Assembly (NCBI GenBank): GCA_022486625.1
Contig: JAKVKH010000017.1
Location: 1 to 64,000, forward strand
DNA from: Butyrivibrio sp.
Lineage (GTDB): Bacteria; Bacillota; Clostridia; Lachnospirales; Lachnospiraceae
DNA length: 64,000 bases
Direction: 5' to 3'
This document shows, piece by piece, positions 45,101-53,969 of this stretch. The notes under the pieces were generated by a model. It saw nothing but the letters and a program-made list of their open reading frames with translations. It ran no database searches and was not told the DNA's origin. The position numbers and the translations under genes were made by a program. Position 1 is the stretch's first letter, and each line of letters opens with the position of its first letter.

Positions 45101-46635
45101 TTCTGTACCTTTACGGCGCCGATTTCAATAATCCGGTTCTTTAACGGAGAAAATCCGGTTGTCTCGATATCAAAAACCACAAAGGTAGAGTCTGTCAGAC
45201 TCTGTCCCTTATCATTTAAAACAATTTCCTTCAGATCATCTACAAGATAAGCTTCCACACCGAGGATCAGTTTGAAAAACTTCTGTCTGTCCGGATGCGG
45301 ATCTCCTGCTTCCTTCCGTTTTCCTGCTTCTTCACCCCAGAAATCATCCCAGAGATGATTGGCATCTGTCAGTGCCTGCACCACACCATGATCCGTAATG
45401 GCAATCCCCGGCATGCCCCATTTATATGCCTGTTTCACAATATCTCTGACTTCGGATACGCCATCCATATCACTCATCTTGGTATGACAGTGCAGTTCCA
45501 CACGTTTTAATTCGCTGTTATCCACACGTTTTACCGTAAAATCAGTAATTTTGCGAATCCCGGCAACTGAACCGATGGTCAGCTCATGGTCAAATTTATC
45601 AACCATGGTAATACCTTTCAGTTTAATGAACGCGCCAACCTTGATTTCCTTTTCAAGATCCGGCACCTGTTCATTATGCGTGAACATCTTAACGGTAATG
45701 GTGTCTGTAAAATCTGTCACATCAAAAATCAGGATACTCTTTTCATTTCTGATTTCTCTCTTATCATACAGGATAATCTTGCCATGAATGCAGACTTCTC
45801 CCATTTCTCCGGCAATATCCGCAATCTGCATGGTATCATCGTCAAAGTCCCTGCCATAAATGACATTCGGATCATCTGATTTCTTAAAGCCTCCGAAATC
45901 ACGTCCACCCCACTTGCTCTTTCCCTTGAATGAACCACCTTTAAAGCTCCCTGTGCCGTTTCCAAAGGAAGTTTTCGGTGCACCTGCAGTACCTTCTGCC
46001 GCCTTTCTTTCTTCCTTTGCCTGTTCTCTTTTTTCTTTTCTGGCTTCCTTTGCTTCTTCCGTGGCTTCCATTTTCGCAGCCATCTTTGCAGATTCTCTGC
46101 TGTAATCCGGCGCCACTTCCTCTTTTTTCTCTGCTTTCTTAAAGGAAGAGGAAACCCGCACGGAAAATCCGCATCGTTCATTAAGAATTTTGGTCAGAAT
46201 CGTAGTGATCTCCGGTGCCTTGCTCATGCCGACGACAGAATCTTCCAGCACCAGTTCCACCTGGTCTTCTTCCGGAAAAACAAACTCTGCATTTTTCAGA
46301 AGGGTATACTCAATAGGACTGTATTCCTTAAATTCCTGAAGAATACTGTCCTCATAGATTTCCATCAGATTCTGCGGCGTATACTGTGCTGACAGATGAA
46401 ACCGCTCGTAGATCTTTACCGTCAGATCCGCACTGCCAAAGAACTGCTTTTTAATTTCCTTTTCTGCCTTCCAGACATCCGCTTTTTCAATCAGGCGATT
46501 ACTGGAAAGATAAATCCGTATGAAATCCTGCTTTCTGGTCGTGGATACCTTATCCACTTCCACTTCATTCATCAGTTCCTTCATACGTCCATCCAGCTTT
46601 AATGTTGGAAATACATCAAAAAAAGGCTTTGCCAT
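42106..46635 (-). CDS. polC: DNA polymerase III alpha subunit, PolC type
   Basis: Main replicative polymerase of low-GC Gram-positives. N-terminal domain, an inserted charged then Gly/Phe/Lys-rich linker (about 175-265), OB fold (about 275-375), PHP domain beginning ELHCHTKMSDMDG, DEDDh proofreading exonuclease (FVVFDIETTGFS; VGHNVSFDISFI) inserted in the PHP domain, zinc-binding cysteines (CPKCHYSDFD; CPKCGHMM), palm with DIDLNFSGE and a C-terminal helical region. 1509 aa, somewhat above the usual 1430-1470, mainly from the linker. AAGGGG 10 bases before the ATG. Last gene of the pyrH-polC cluster, 26 bases after ispG. Confidence 0.97.
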   Translation of the reverse strand: MAKPFFDVFPTLKLDGRMKELMNEVEVDKVSTTRKQDFIRIYLSSNRLIEKADVWKAEKEIKKQFFGSADLTVKIYERFHLSAQYTPQNLMEIYEDSILQEFKEYSPIEYTLLKNAEFVFPEEDQVELVLEDSVVGMSKAPEITTILTKILNERCGFSVRVSSSFKKAEKKEEVAPDYSRESAKMAAKMEATEEAKEARKEKREQAKEERKAAEGTAGAPKTSFGNGTGSFKGGSFKGKSKWGGRDFGGFKKSDDPNVIYGRDFDDDTMQIADIAGEMGEVCIHGKIILYDKREIRNEKSILIFDVTDFTDTITVKMFTHNEQVPDLEKEIKVGAFIKLKGITMVDKFDHELTIGSVAGIRKITDFTVKRVDNSELKRVELHCHTKMSDMDGVSEVRDIVKQAYKWGMPGIAITDHGVVQALTDANHLWDDFWGEEAGKRKEAGDPHPDRQKFFKLILGVEAYLVDDLKEIVLNDKGQSLTDSTFVVFDIETTGFSPLKNRIIEIGAVKVQNGEIIDRFSEFVNPEVPIPFRIEKLTSINDEMVMNAPTRDVIIPKFLEFCEGCVLVGHNVSFDISFINQNCKELGITAEFTTVDTLGISRVFFPLQAKHTLDAVAKTLNISLEHHHRAVDDAECTALIFLKFVPMMQEKNVQNLTEVNALGVSTPEMVRHLRPHHCIILAKNTLGRVHLYTLVSKSHLTYFQRFPLIPKSELMKYREGLIIGSACCAGELYGAVVEDRPEQEIARLVNFYDYLEIQPIGNNHFMVDSDHYDDIHSDDDIREINKRICTLGEQFHKPVVATCDVHFLNPEDQIYRQIIQAGRGFDDEAPAPLYLRTTEEMLKEFDYLGTDKAREICITNTRKVMDMCDSISPVRPDKCPPVIPDSDKILTTICYNRAHEIYGETLPSIVEERLEKELHSIISNGFAVMYIIAQKLVWKSNEDGYLVGSRGSVGSSFVAFTSGITEVNSLSPHYVCPKCHYSDFDSDDVKAFSGKSGCDMPDKRCPKCGHMMNKDGFDIPFETFLGFKGDKEPDIDLNFSGEYQSKAHKYTEVIFGYGQTFRAGTIAGLADKTAYGYVKKFYDGLGQGKRKCEINRVLQGLVGVRRGTGQHPGGIIVLPVGEDINSFTPVQHPANDMTTATVTTHYDYHSIDHNLLKLDILGHDDPTMIRFLQDCTGLDPKLVPLDDHNVMSLFEDTSALNITPDQIGGTKLGCLGLPEFGTDFAMQMVIDAQPTSFSHLIRIAGLAHGTDVWLGNAQTLIMEGTATIDTAICTRDDIMIYLIQKGMDKSLSFKTMESVRKGKGLKPEMKEAMIAAGVPEWYIQSCLKIKYMFPKAHAAAYVMMAWRIAYFKVYVPQAFYAAWFSIRAKAFSYKDMCQGENHLHSVMNEYNNRKDELSNTEQAEYGDMRVVEEMYERGIEFASIDIFTAKSRLFQVVGDKIMPSLKSIDGMGEKAADAVVEAAKDGPFLSRDDFRDRTKCPQGVIDTLNELGLLGEIPESNQISLFDFGM

Positions 46636-46661
46636 TAATTACAGACCCCTTACATTTCACT

Positions 46662-47717
46662 TTACTTCCAGTGATCAAGTTCATCCTTTAATACTGCCAG
46701 AAGCTGATCTTCCGGAATTTTTCTGATAATCTCGCCATGTTTGATCAGAAGGCCTTCTCCGTCTCCACCGGCAATTCCGATATCTGCTTCCCTTGCTTCT
46801 CCCGGACCGTTTACCGCACAGCCCATTACCGCTACCTTAATATCCAGCGGATACTCCTGCACCATGGTCTCCACCTGGCTTGCCAGACCGATCAGATCTA
46901 TTCTTGTACGTCCGCAGGTAGGACAGGCAACCACTTCTATTCCCCCCTTACGAAGGCCAAGCGTTTTCAGAATCAGCTTCGCTGTCTTGATCTCTTCTAC
47001 CGGATCACCGGAAAGAGACACTCTGATCGTATCGCCGATTCCTTCATTCAAAATAATTCCAAGACCGACAGAGGACTTGATATTGCCGCCATATACCGTT
47101 CCCGCTTCCGTAATCCCGACATGCAACGGATAATCCGTCTTCTGTGCCAGAAGCTCGTGAGCCTTTACGCACAGCATGACATTGGAAGATTTAATACTGA
47201 TAACCATATTGTCATAGCCACATTCTTCTACAATATGTACCTTATCAAGGGCGCTTTCCACCAGCCCTTCTGCCGTGACACCGCCATATTTCTCCAACAG
47301 ATCCTTTTCAAGTGAGCCGCTGTTTACACCCACACGGATCGGAATATTTCTCTCCCTTGCCGCTGAAACAACTTCTGCAATCTTATCCTTCGAGCCAATA
47401 TTTCCGGGATTAATCCGGATTTTATCCGCGCCGTTTTCAATTGCGGCAATTGCCATTTTATAATCGAAATGGATATCTGCTACAAGCGGAATATGGATCT
47501 GCTGTCTGATTCTGCCGATTGCCTGTGCTGCTTCCAGTGTCGGGCAGGTGCATCTCACAATATCGCAGCCGGCCTTTTCCAGTCTGAGGATCTGTGCAAC
47601 CGTTCCCTCCACATCTTCAGTCCTTGTATTGGTCATGGACTGAATCATGATCGGATTACCACCGCCGATTACCTTATTTCCAATCTGTACTGTCCTTGTA
47701 TGATCTCTGTATGCCAC
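46662..47717 (-). CDS. ispG: 4-hydroxy-3-methylbut-2-enyl diphosphate synthase IspG
   Basis: Iron-sulfur enzyme converting MEcPP to HMBPP, the penultimate MEP step. TIM-barrel domain (GGGNPIMIQSMTNT; VADIHFDYKMA; INPGNIG) plus a C-terminal domain with the 4Fe-4S ligands in CPTCGRTRIDL and GCAVNGPGEAREAD. I take the GTG at 47717, which has GGAGG 8 bases upstream; the in-frame ATG 5 codons earlier contains that site itself. 351 aa. 21 bases after rseP by this start. Confidence 0.94.
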   Translation of the reverse strand: MAYRDHTRTVQIGNKVIGGGNPIMIQSMTNTRTEDVEGTVAQILRLEKAGCDIVRCTCPTLEAAQAIGRIRQQIHIPLVADIHFDYKMAIAAIENGADKIRINPGNIGSKDKIAEVVSAARERNIPIRVGVNSGSLEKDLLEKYGGVTAEGLVESALDKVHIVEECGYDNMVISIKSSNVMLCVKAHELLAQKTDYPLHVGITEAGTVYGGNIKSSVGLGIILNEGIGDTIRVSLSGDPVEEIKTAKLILKTLGLRKGGIEVVACPTCGRTRIDLIGLASQVETMVQEYPLDIKVAVMGCAVNGPGEAREADIGIAGGDGEGLLIKHGEIIRKIPEDQLLAVLKDELDHWK

Positions 47718-47738
47718 TTGCTGTACCTCCATATACGC

Positions 47739-48794
47739 TCATCTGAAAAATTTCGTAATATCATTGAACATGACAAACACCATCAACGCCATCAGCGCTA
47801 CCATGCCTGCCAGATGCACCAGTCCTTCCTTATCCGGTGGAACCGGTTTGCCACGGACAACTTCCACCAGCAGAAATACCAGTCTGCCACCATCCAGTGC
47901 CGGAATCGGGAGCAGATTCATAACTCCGAGGTTAACGGACAGAAGTATTGCCAGATCCAACATGGTCAGCGCCACGGAAGGAAGACCATAAGGCTTTGCC
48001 TCCTCATAGGTATCGTCAACCATCTTGACCATTCCTACCGGCCCCGAGACCGCATCCTTACCGAGCTTACCTTCTACCAGCATGATCAGGCTCTTGTAAG
48101 TTGCCTTCAGATAGTACTGCACCATATAACCCGCATAGGGAACTACCTTCGCGCCGGTTACTGTACCGGCTTTTCCGATATAAACTCCCATGTAATAGCG
48201 TTTGTCAGACTGACTGTATTTGGGGGTCAGACTGGTCGTGTATTTCTGACCATCACGTTCGTATATAATATCCAGAACTTCTCCATCGCTGTTGAGCTGG
48301 GAAATCAGCGTTGCTTCCTGTGCCAGATGAATCTTCTCCCCATTCATGCTCAGAATGGTATCTCCTTCTTTCAGCCCCGCTTCCTGCGCCGCTGAGTCCT
48401 TCATGACACCGGACACTACCGGAAAATCCCATACGGAAAAGCCTGTAACAATCAATGCCAGCAGAAATGCCAGCAGGAAATTAAACAACGGTCCTGCCAG
48501 AACTGTCGCAATTCTCGACCAGACATTGGCTTTCAGAAAGGAATGCTCATCCGGCTCGCCTTTCTGTTCCTCAAGTCCGTCCATTCCGTCAAAAATACAT
48601 GCCCCGCCAATCGGCAGGAGACGTATGGTATAAAGTGTATCTCCCTTTTGCTTTTTAAACAGCTCCGGTCCCATACCGACGGAAAATTCATTGACACGGA
48701 TCCCGTTTGCCTTTGCAATCAGGAAATGCCCACCCTCATGAGAAATGACAAGTACTCCGAATATAATAAAGAAGATGATAATACTGATCAGCAC
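47739..48794 (-). CDS. rseP: Site-2 protease RseP (RasP)
   Basis: Intramembrane zinc metalloprotease that cleaves anti-sigma factors and remnant signal peptides. HEGGH zinc motif in the first membrane helix (about residues 19-23), a PDZ domain (about 120-195), and the third zinc ligand in NLLPIPALDGGRL near 295. Four membrane segments. GTG start with AAAGGA upstream; 351 aa is normal. Sits between dxr and ispG as in Bacillus. Confidence 0.95.
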   Translation of the reverse strand: MLISIIIFFIIFGVLVISHEGGHFLIAKANGIRVNEFSVGMGPELFKKQKGDTLYTIRLLPIGGACIFDGMDGLEEQKGEPDEHSFLKANVWSRIATVLAGPLFNFLLAFLLALIVTGFSVWDFPVVSGVMKDSAAQEAGLKEGDTILSMNGEKIHLAQEATLISQLNSDGEVLDIIYERDGQKYTTSLTPKYSQSDKRYYMGVYIGKAGTVTGAKVVPYAGYMVQYYLKATYKSLIMLVEGKLGKDAVSGPVGMVKMVDDTYEEAKPYGLPSVALTMLDLAILLSVNLGVMNLLPIPALDGGRLVFLLVEVVRGKPVPPDKEGLVHLAGMVALMALMVFVMFNDITKFFR

Positions 48795-48813
48795 TTATGT
48801 TCCTTTCTTCCAC

Positions 48814-49962
48814 TTAAAAATTTCTGGACTGAAGATACTCATATGTCTCTGCTTCGGCCTGCAGAATTTCATCTACCGTAGGATCTGCAATGGTCTTATG
48901 ATGCTCCATGGCATCCGTAATCATATCATATATTTCCAGAAAACGAATTTTACCGGAAAGGAAATGTTTTACCGCCATCTCATTCGCTGCATTAAATACT
49001 GTCGGCATACTTCCGCCGATTCCTGCTGCCTGATACGCAAGATCCAGACCTTTGAATGTATCCGTATCCGGTTTTTCAAAAGAAATGCTTCCAAGCTTGA
49101 AGAAATCCAGTCTGTCCTCCGTCATCGGCATACGATCCGGATAAAACAGTGCATACTGAATCGGCAGCTTCATATCCGGAACTCCGAGCTGTGCAATTAC
49201 CGCACCATCACAGTACTGTACCATGGAATGAATGATGCTCTGCGGCTGCACAATAACCTGAATCTGATCCAGTCTGACATCAAAAAGCCATCTGGCTTCC
49301 ATAACTTCAAGCCCTTTGTTCACAAGTGAGGCCGAATCAATCGTTACCTTTGGCCCCATCGACCAGTTTGGATGCTTTAATGCTTCTTTTACCGTAATTG
49401 TTTCCAGCTGTTCCCGCTTCATTCCGCGAAACGGGCCACCGGATGCTGTCAGTAGAATCTTCTCCAGCCTGCACTTCGGTTCTCCGTTTAATGACTGGAA
49501 AATTGCGCTGTGCTCACTGTCAACCGGCAGAATCTGAACATGGTATTCTCTTGCCAGCTGTGTAATCAGATGTCCTGCTGTTACCAGCGTTTCCTTATTG
49601 GCAAGTGCAATATCCTTTCCACTCTTAATGGCTTCAATTGTCGGGCGTATTCCAATCATCCCGACAACTGCAGTCAGTACGGTATCAGCTTCCGGCATGG
49701 TAACCATTTCCAGAAGTCCGTCCATGCCTTCATATATCTTAACCGGAAGATCACTGACTTTCCCCCGCAGATCTGCCGCTGCAGCCGGATCGAACATGGC
49801 TGCGTATCTGGGCCGGAACTTCCTGATCTGCTGTTCCATCAGATCCGTATTCCGGTTCGCTGCAAGTCCGATCACTTCAAGATCTGCATTGTTTCTGACT
49901 ACATCAAGTGTCTGGGTTCCGATGGATCCGGTCGATCCCAGAAGGATAATTTTTCTTCCCAT
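48814..49962 (-). CDS. dxr: 1-deoxy-D-xylulose 5-phosphate reductoisomerase
   Basis: NADPH-dependent second enzyme of the MEP pathway and the target of fosmidomycin. LGSTGSIGTQTLDV at the NADPH site (8-21), metal and substrate motifs VDSEHSAIFQ (about 149-158) and TASGGPFRG, then VTIDSASLVNKGLEVMEA. 382 aa, standard. A 151-base gap with a hairpin separates it from cdsA upstream. Confidence 0.96.
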   Translation of the reverse strand: MGRKIILLGSTGSIGTQTLDVVRNNADLEVIGLAANRNTDLMEQQIRKFRPRYAAMFDPAAAADLRGKVSDLPVKIYEGMDGLLEMVTMPEADTVLTAVVGMIGIRPTIEAIKSGKDIALANKETLVTAGHLITQLAREYHVQILPVDSEHSAIFQSLNGEPKCRLEKILLTASGGPFRGMKREQLETITVKEALKHPNWSMGPKVTIDSASLVNKGLEVMEARWLFDVRLDQIQVIVQPQSIIHSMVQYCDGAVIAQLGVPDMKLPIQYALFYPDRMPMTEDRLDFFKLGSISFEKPDTDTFKGLDLAYQAAGIGGSMPTVFNAANEMAVKHFLSGKIRFLEIYDMITDAMEHHKTIADPTVDEILQAEAETYEYLQSRNF

Positions 49963-50026
49963 ATAATCTCCATTTCAAATAAAACAGCAGTCATAAACAC
50001 CTTGCTCTGCTTGTTCACACATATTG

Positions 50027-50056
50027 CAAAATGCCGATGCTTGTATGCACCGGCAT
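50027..50056 (-). terminator. Hairpin between cdsA and dxr
   Basis: Stem ATGCCGGTGC/GCATCGGCAT with one wobble pair (50031-50040 with 50047-50056) and a TTTT on the minus strand. It may partly separate cdsA from the dxr-rseP-ispG-polC genes. Confidence 0.5.
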
Positions 50057-50113
50057 AAACTCCGTGGTCTGAATATAATATATGTACTTTCAGATACTGC
50101 GGCTATCCTGCAA

Positions 50114-50932
50114 TTATTTTATAAAAAAGACTGCCAGAAGATATACCATCGGTGTAACGAAAATAACACTGTCAAACCGGTCCATAATTCCGCCATGCCC
50201 AGGGATCAGATTGCCATAATCCTTGATCTGATGATCTCTCTTGATTCCGGATGCCGTTAAATCCCCTATCTGCGAAATAATTCCGGCTACCAGGGTAATG
50301 ATCATAAAAATCCAGATCATATTGCTGTCATGAGCAACAAATTCCGATAAAACTACACCAAAAACCGCACCTGCAACTACTGATCCGATAACTCCGCCAA
50401 TTGCACCTTCAATGGTTTTATTCGGCGACAGTTTCGGACAAAGCTTGTGCTTTCCAAACGCGCGTCCGCACAGATATGCAAAAGTATCACAGATCCACGC
50501 TACAAAAGGAACCCATACGATAAACTGACCATAGGGAACCAGACGAAGCAGATAAATAAACGAAAGCATCATCGGTGCGTACAGAAATGAAAAGACTGCT
50601 GTCATGGCCTGCTGCGCATTATATCTCGGAAACGTAAGCACATATACAATCATTATCGCAAAGAATACAAACAGGATTGAAATCACAAAATATCTGATAT
50701 CTCCACTTGTCAGTATCATAAGCACATAATGCAGCACAATGGCAACATAACCGCACAACTCAATTCCGTTACACCTGCACTCTTTCTGATGTATCCCCGT
50801 TGCCCGCATCAGTTCAAAATATGCGATTTCTGATAATATCAGCAAAACACCTGCCAGTACATATCCGCCGCTCAACAGCACAATCAGAAGTATCAATCCG
50901 ATTGCAATACCGCTCATTACTCGTGTTTTCAA
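50114..50932 (-). CDS. cdsA: Phosphatidate cytidylyltransferase
   Basis: Integral membrane enzyme making CDP-diacylglycerol for phospholipids. The family signature is present near the C-terminus: SGIKRDHQIKDYGNLIPGHG followed by GIMDRFDS. About seven to eight membrane helices. The start is a TTG at 50932 giving the family-typical MKTRVMSG; an ATG five codons later is the alternative. 21 or 36 bases after uppS. 272 aa. Confidence 0.94.
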   Translation of the reverse strand: MKTRVMSGIAIGLILLIVLLSGGYVLAGVLLILSEIAYFELMRATGIHQKECRCNGIELCGYVAIVLHYVLMILTSGDIRYFVISILFVFFAIMIVYVLTFPRYNAQQAMTAVFSFLYAPMMLSFIYLLRLVPYGQFIVWVPFVAWICDTFAYLCGRAFGKHKLCPKLSPNKTIEGAIGGVIGSVVAGAVFGVVLSEFVAHDSNMIWIFMIITLVAGIISQIGDLTASGIKRDHQIKDYGNLIPGHGGIMDRFDSVIFVTPMVYLLAVFFIK

Positions 50933-50952
50933 ATCACGCTACCATCCTGACC

Positions 50953-51681
50953 TTATTCTTTGGCATCCTTTTTAAGTCCGCCATATTTTCTGTCCCGTTT
51001 TTCATACGCAGCAATTGCCTTTTCAAGCTCTGCCTTGTCGAAATCCGGCCACGCAATGTCTGTATAGTAGAATTCCGTATATGCACACTGCCATAACAGG
51101 AAATTGGAAATACGTTGCTCACCGCAGGTTCTGATCAGCAGATCCGGATCCGGAAGTTCCGCCGTATCCAGCTCATCCCGAATCTCAGCTTCCGTAATTT
51201 CTTCAGGGCTGAGTGTTCCATCGACGCATTTGCGTGCAACCCGGCGAACCGCACGTGTAATTTCATCTCTGCTGCCATAATTGATCGCAATAGTGAAATT
51301 AAGACCCGTATTCCCGGCTGTTGTCTCCTCCAGATTCTGGATTGCCTTCTGGATATCTTCCGAAAGCCTTGACTTTTCACCGATTACACGGCATCTGACA
51401 TTATTCTTCATGGACTTCTTCACACTGGTCTTCAGATAATTCTGAAGAAGTGTCATGAGCGCAGAAACTTCCTTTTCAGGTCGGTTCCAGTTCTCCGTGG
51501 AAAATGCATATACTGTCAGATATTTGATTCCAAGGTCTCTCGCATCCACCAGAATATCTTCTACTGCCTTTGCTCCCTGAAGATGACCGTAATTACGGGG
51601 CATGCCCTTCGCTTTCGCCCATCTCCCGTTGCCATCAAGAATGATGGCAACGTGTGCAGGTACTCTTCTCTCTTCTGCCAT
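50953..51681 (-). CDS. uppS: Undecaprenyl diphosphate synthase
   Basis: Cis-prenyltransferase extending farnesyl diphosphate to C55, the lipid carrier for peptidoglycan. Catalytic Asp in IILDGNGRWAKA (about 13-24), then AFSTENWNRP, and the C-terminal DLLIRTCGEQRISNFLLWQ. 242 aa. In the uppS-cdsA-dxr-rseP order typical of Firmicutes; its substrate-maker ispA is at 11147-12055. Confidence 0.96.
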   Translation of the reverse strand: MAEERRVPAHVAIILDGNGRWAKAKGMPRNYGHLQGAKAVEDILVDARDLGIKYLTVYAFSTENWNRPEKEVSALMTLLQNYLKTSVKKSMKNNVRCRVIGEKSRLSEDIQKAIQNLEETTAGNTGLNFTIAINYGSRDEITRAVRRVARKCVDGTLSPEEITEAEIRDELDTAELPDPDLLIRTCGEQRISNFLLWQCAYTEFYYTDIAWPDFDKAELEKAIAAYEKRDRKYGGLKKDAKE

Positions 51682-51722
51682 AATTTATCCACATTCCCAT
51701 ACATGTCTGTCTGAAAAAGATT

Positions 51723-52274
51723 TCAGACCTTCATGATCTCTTTTGATTTTTCTTCCACTGCTGCATCCAGTTCTTTAATATACTTGTCAGTCAGTTTCTG
51801 AAGCTGATCCTCAAGCTCGCTGATCTCATCCTCTGAAACATCTGATCCCTTCAGCTTCTTGAATTCATCATTGCCATCACGGCGGATATTACGAACTGCG
51901 ATCTTTGCATCCTCGCCTTTTTTCTTAATATCCTTGGCAAGCTGCTTTCTACGCTCTTCCGTAAGCTCCGGGAACACAAGACGGATCATTGTTCCATCAT
52001 TGGTCGGTGTAATTCCGACATCAGATCCCAGAATTGCCTTCTCAATTTCCTTCATCATGCTCTTATCCCATGGCACAATCTGAATAATTCTGGCTTCAGG
52101 GACAGAGAGATTGGCAACCTGCTGAATCGGTGTAGGTGTACCATAATAATCTATGCGAATCTTATCCAGAACATGCGGATTTGCACGTCCTGCACGAATT
52201 GTGGAAAGATCTTCACACAGAAAATCATAAGCCTTCTTCATTTTTTCTTCATAAACTTTCATCTTTTCATTCAT
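51723..52274 (-). CDS. frr: Ribosome recycling factor
   Basis: tRNA-shaped protein that, with EF-G, splits post-termination ribosomes. Family motifs RAGRANPHVLDKI, YYGTPTPIQQVANLSVPEAR and the C-terminal helical IRNIRRDGNDEFKK. 183 aa. GGAGG 8 bases before the ATG; 26 bases after pyrH. Confidence 0.96.
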   Translation of the reverse strand: MNEKMKVYEEKMKKAYDFLCEDLSTIRAGRANPHVLDKIRIDYYGTPTPIQQVANLSVPEARIIQIVPWDKSMMKEIEKAILGSDVGITPTNDGTMIRLVFPELTEERRKQLAKDIKKKGEDAKIAVRNIRRDGNDEFKKLKGSDVSEDEISELEDQLQKLTDKYIKELDAAVEEKSKEIMKV

Positions 52275-52300
52275 AGTCTTATCCTCCGACGGGCGGTCTT

Positions 52301-52996
52301 TTATAAAGTGGTGACTGTCGTGCCGTTAAACTTACCTGCAGCTGCCTTGACAATACTGTTTTCTTCCTGCAGTGCAAACACACGCATGGGTACATGATTA
52401 TCTCTTGCCAGAATAGAAGCAGTCATATCAACCACCTGCAGATTCTGTGCAATCACATCATCAATTGAAATTGTATCATAGCGCTTTGCAGCAGGATTCT
52501 TTGCCGGATCACTGTCATATACACCATCAATTGCCTTGGCCAGCAGAATCACATCTGCTTCAACTTCTACTGCTCTTAATACAACCCCTGTATCCGTTGA
52601 GAAATATGGGTGTCCGGTACCACCGGCAAAAAAGACAACCATATTTCTGGAGAAATACTTGTTTGCTCTGTCCTTGGAAAAAAGTTTGGTAAATGATCCG
52701 CATTCAAAAGGAGTCAGTACACTTGTCATCATTCCTTCACTGCGAAAAATTTCAGATACATAAATACAGTTCATAATAGTAGCCAGCATACCGATCTGAT
52801 CTGCCTTCACACGGTCAATATTCTCGCTGGTGCGGCCTCTCCAGAAATTACCGCCACCAATTACAATTCCGACCTGTGTTCCTGCATCTGTAAGCTGTTT
52901 TACCTGCAGCGCAACCTTTCTTACTGTAGGCTCATCAAAGCCTGTCTTCTTATCACCTGCAAGTGCCTCTCCGCTCAGTTTCAGTAAAATTCTCAT
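52301..52996 (-). CDS. pyrH: Uridylate kinase
   Basis: Phosphorylates UMP to UDP; amino-acid-kinase fold. LLKLSGEALAGDKKTG at the start (the usual two or three leading residues are missing but the catalytic core is complete), VIGGGNFWRGR, and the C-terminal VVDMTASILARDNHVPMRVF. 231 aa. First of the pyrH-frr-uppS-cdsA run; bactofilin lies 18 bases upstream in the same direction. Confidence 0.95.
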   Translation of the reverse strand: MRILLKLSGEALAGDKKTGFDEPTVRKVALQVKQLTDAGTQVGIVIGGGNFWRGRTSENIDRVKADQIGMLATIMNCIYVSEIFRSEGMMTSVLTPFECGSFTKLFSKDRANKYFSRNMVVFFAGGTGHPYFSTDTGVVLRAVEVEADVILLAKAIDGVYDSDPAKNPAAKRYDTISIDDVIAQNLQVVDMTASILARDNHVPMRVFALQEENSIVKAAAGKFNGTTVTTL

Positions 52997-53014
52997 TTTT
53001 ATGCGCCCCGATTT

Positions 53015-53953
53015 TTATTTATTTTTCAGTTCTTCAAAGAATGCAGAAGGATTTACTTCAGCATATACCTGTGAGCACATACCTTCAATCACTGCACCAT
53101 TATTGATCTGAACAGACTGAGATTTGATATTTCCCATGACAATGGCTGTCGTATCAAGTACCACCGGTCCGTGTACATCAATATCTCCTTTGATGGCTCC
53201 TGCAATTACTGCACTGTTTGCATAGATGTTGCCGATAATTACTGTGCTCTGACCGATCTTTGCAGAACCCTGACTGTGAATATCGCCCGTTATTCTTGCA
53301 GATTCCGCATAAACCTCAGCAGCATTGGAATCGCCTTCAATTTCTCCGTTTACATTCAGTTTGCCGAAAACAGTCACATTCCCGACTACCTTTCCCATAA
53401 GATCAAGCGATCCGGTTGTCTGAATATCACCGTTAATCACCATTCCACCTGTAATTGATGCTGTCTCATCCGTAACTACCTGCTGTGCGTCCATCATATC
53501 ATTTCCCCCACGGTTTTCTTTATATTCTTCCTGTACCGGAGCTGTCCGGTCAGACTGATCCGCTTTCATGGCCTCAAGTGCACTGAGTGCATCCTGAGCC
53601 TCAGTATTCTGAACACTATCCTGCTGTGGTTCCTCCGATACCGGAGTTTCCAATGTATCTTCCGTTTCCGCAGTCACTTCAGGTTCTGCCTCTTCTGCAG
53701 GCAGTTCCGCCATCTCCTGCTGCTCTTCCGGCTCGGTTTCCACCGTTTTTTCTTCCTGCGGTTCATCAAAGTCTTCGTCCAGCTTGATGTTATCAAGACG
53801 GTTCAGCATACTGTCAAGATCCACCTCATCAGCTTTCCCTGTCGTATTCGCTGTAACTTTTCCTGCCGTAAGGTCGCCGTCGGCCTCATCCTTAGGTGAA
53901 ATCGTATTCACCGCTGAGGACAGATCGCTTTTCAGCTCTGAGAAAAATCCCAT
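53015..53953 (-). CDS. Bactofilin-family polymer-forming protein
   Basis: Cytoskeletal protein with the beta-helical bactofilin (DUF583) core at about residues 155-295, recognised by short beta repeats (INGDIQTTGSLDLMGKVVGN; GKLNVNGEIEGD; IIGNIYANSAVIAGAIKGDI). The first 150 residues are acidic, Pro/Glu-rich and probably disordered. Start at the ATG 53953 with GGAGG 9 bases upstream; 312 aa. Paired with a polysaccharide deacetylase 16 bases upstream, consistent with a role at the wall or division site, since bactofilins often organise peptidoglycan enzymes. Confidence 0.88.
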   Translation of the reverse strand: MGFFSELKSDLSSAVNTISPKDEADGDLTAGKVTANTTGKADEVDLDSMLNRLDNIKLDEDFDEPQEEKTVETEPEEQQEMAELPAEEAEPEVTAETEDTLETPVSEEPQQDSVQNTEAQDALSALEAMKADQSDRTAPVQEEYKENRGGNDMMDAQQVVTDETASITGGMVINGDIQTTGSLDLMGKVVGNVTVFGKLNVNGEIEGDSNAAEVYAESARITGDIHSQGSAKIGQSTVIIGNIYANSAVIAGAIKGDIDVHGPVVLDTTAIVMGNIKSQSVQINNGAVIEGMCSQVYAEVNPSAFFEELKNK

Positions 53954-53969
53954 GTCTACAATCCTCCCA

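Noticed and set aside
43882-45144. 420-codon plus-strand open frame inside polC
   Set aside because: Antisense to conserved PolC motifs; no start signals and no recognisable domain.
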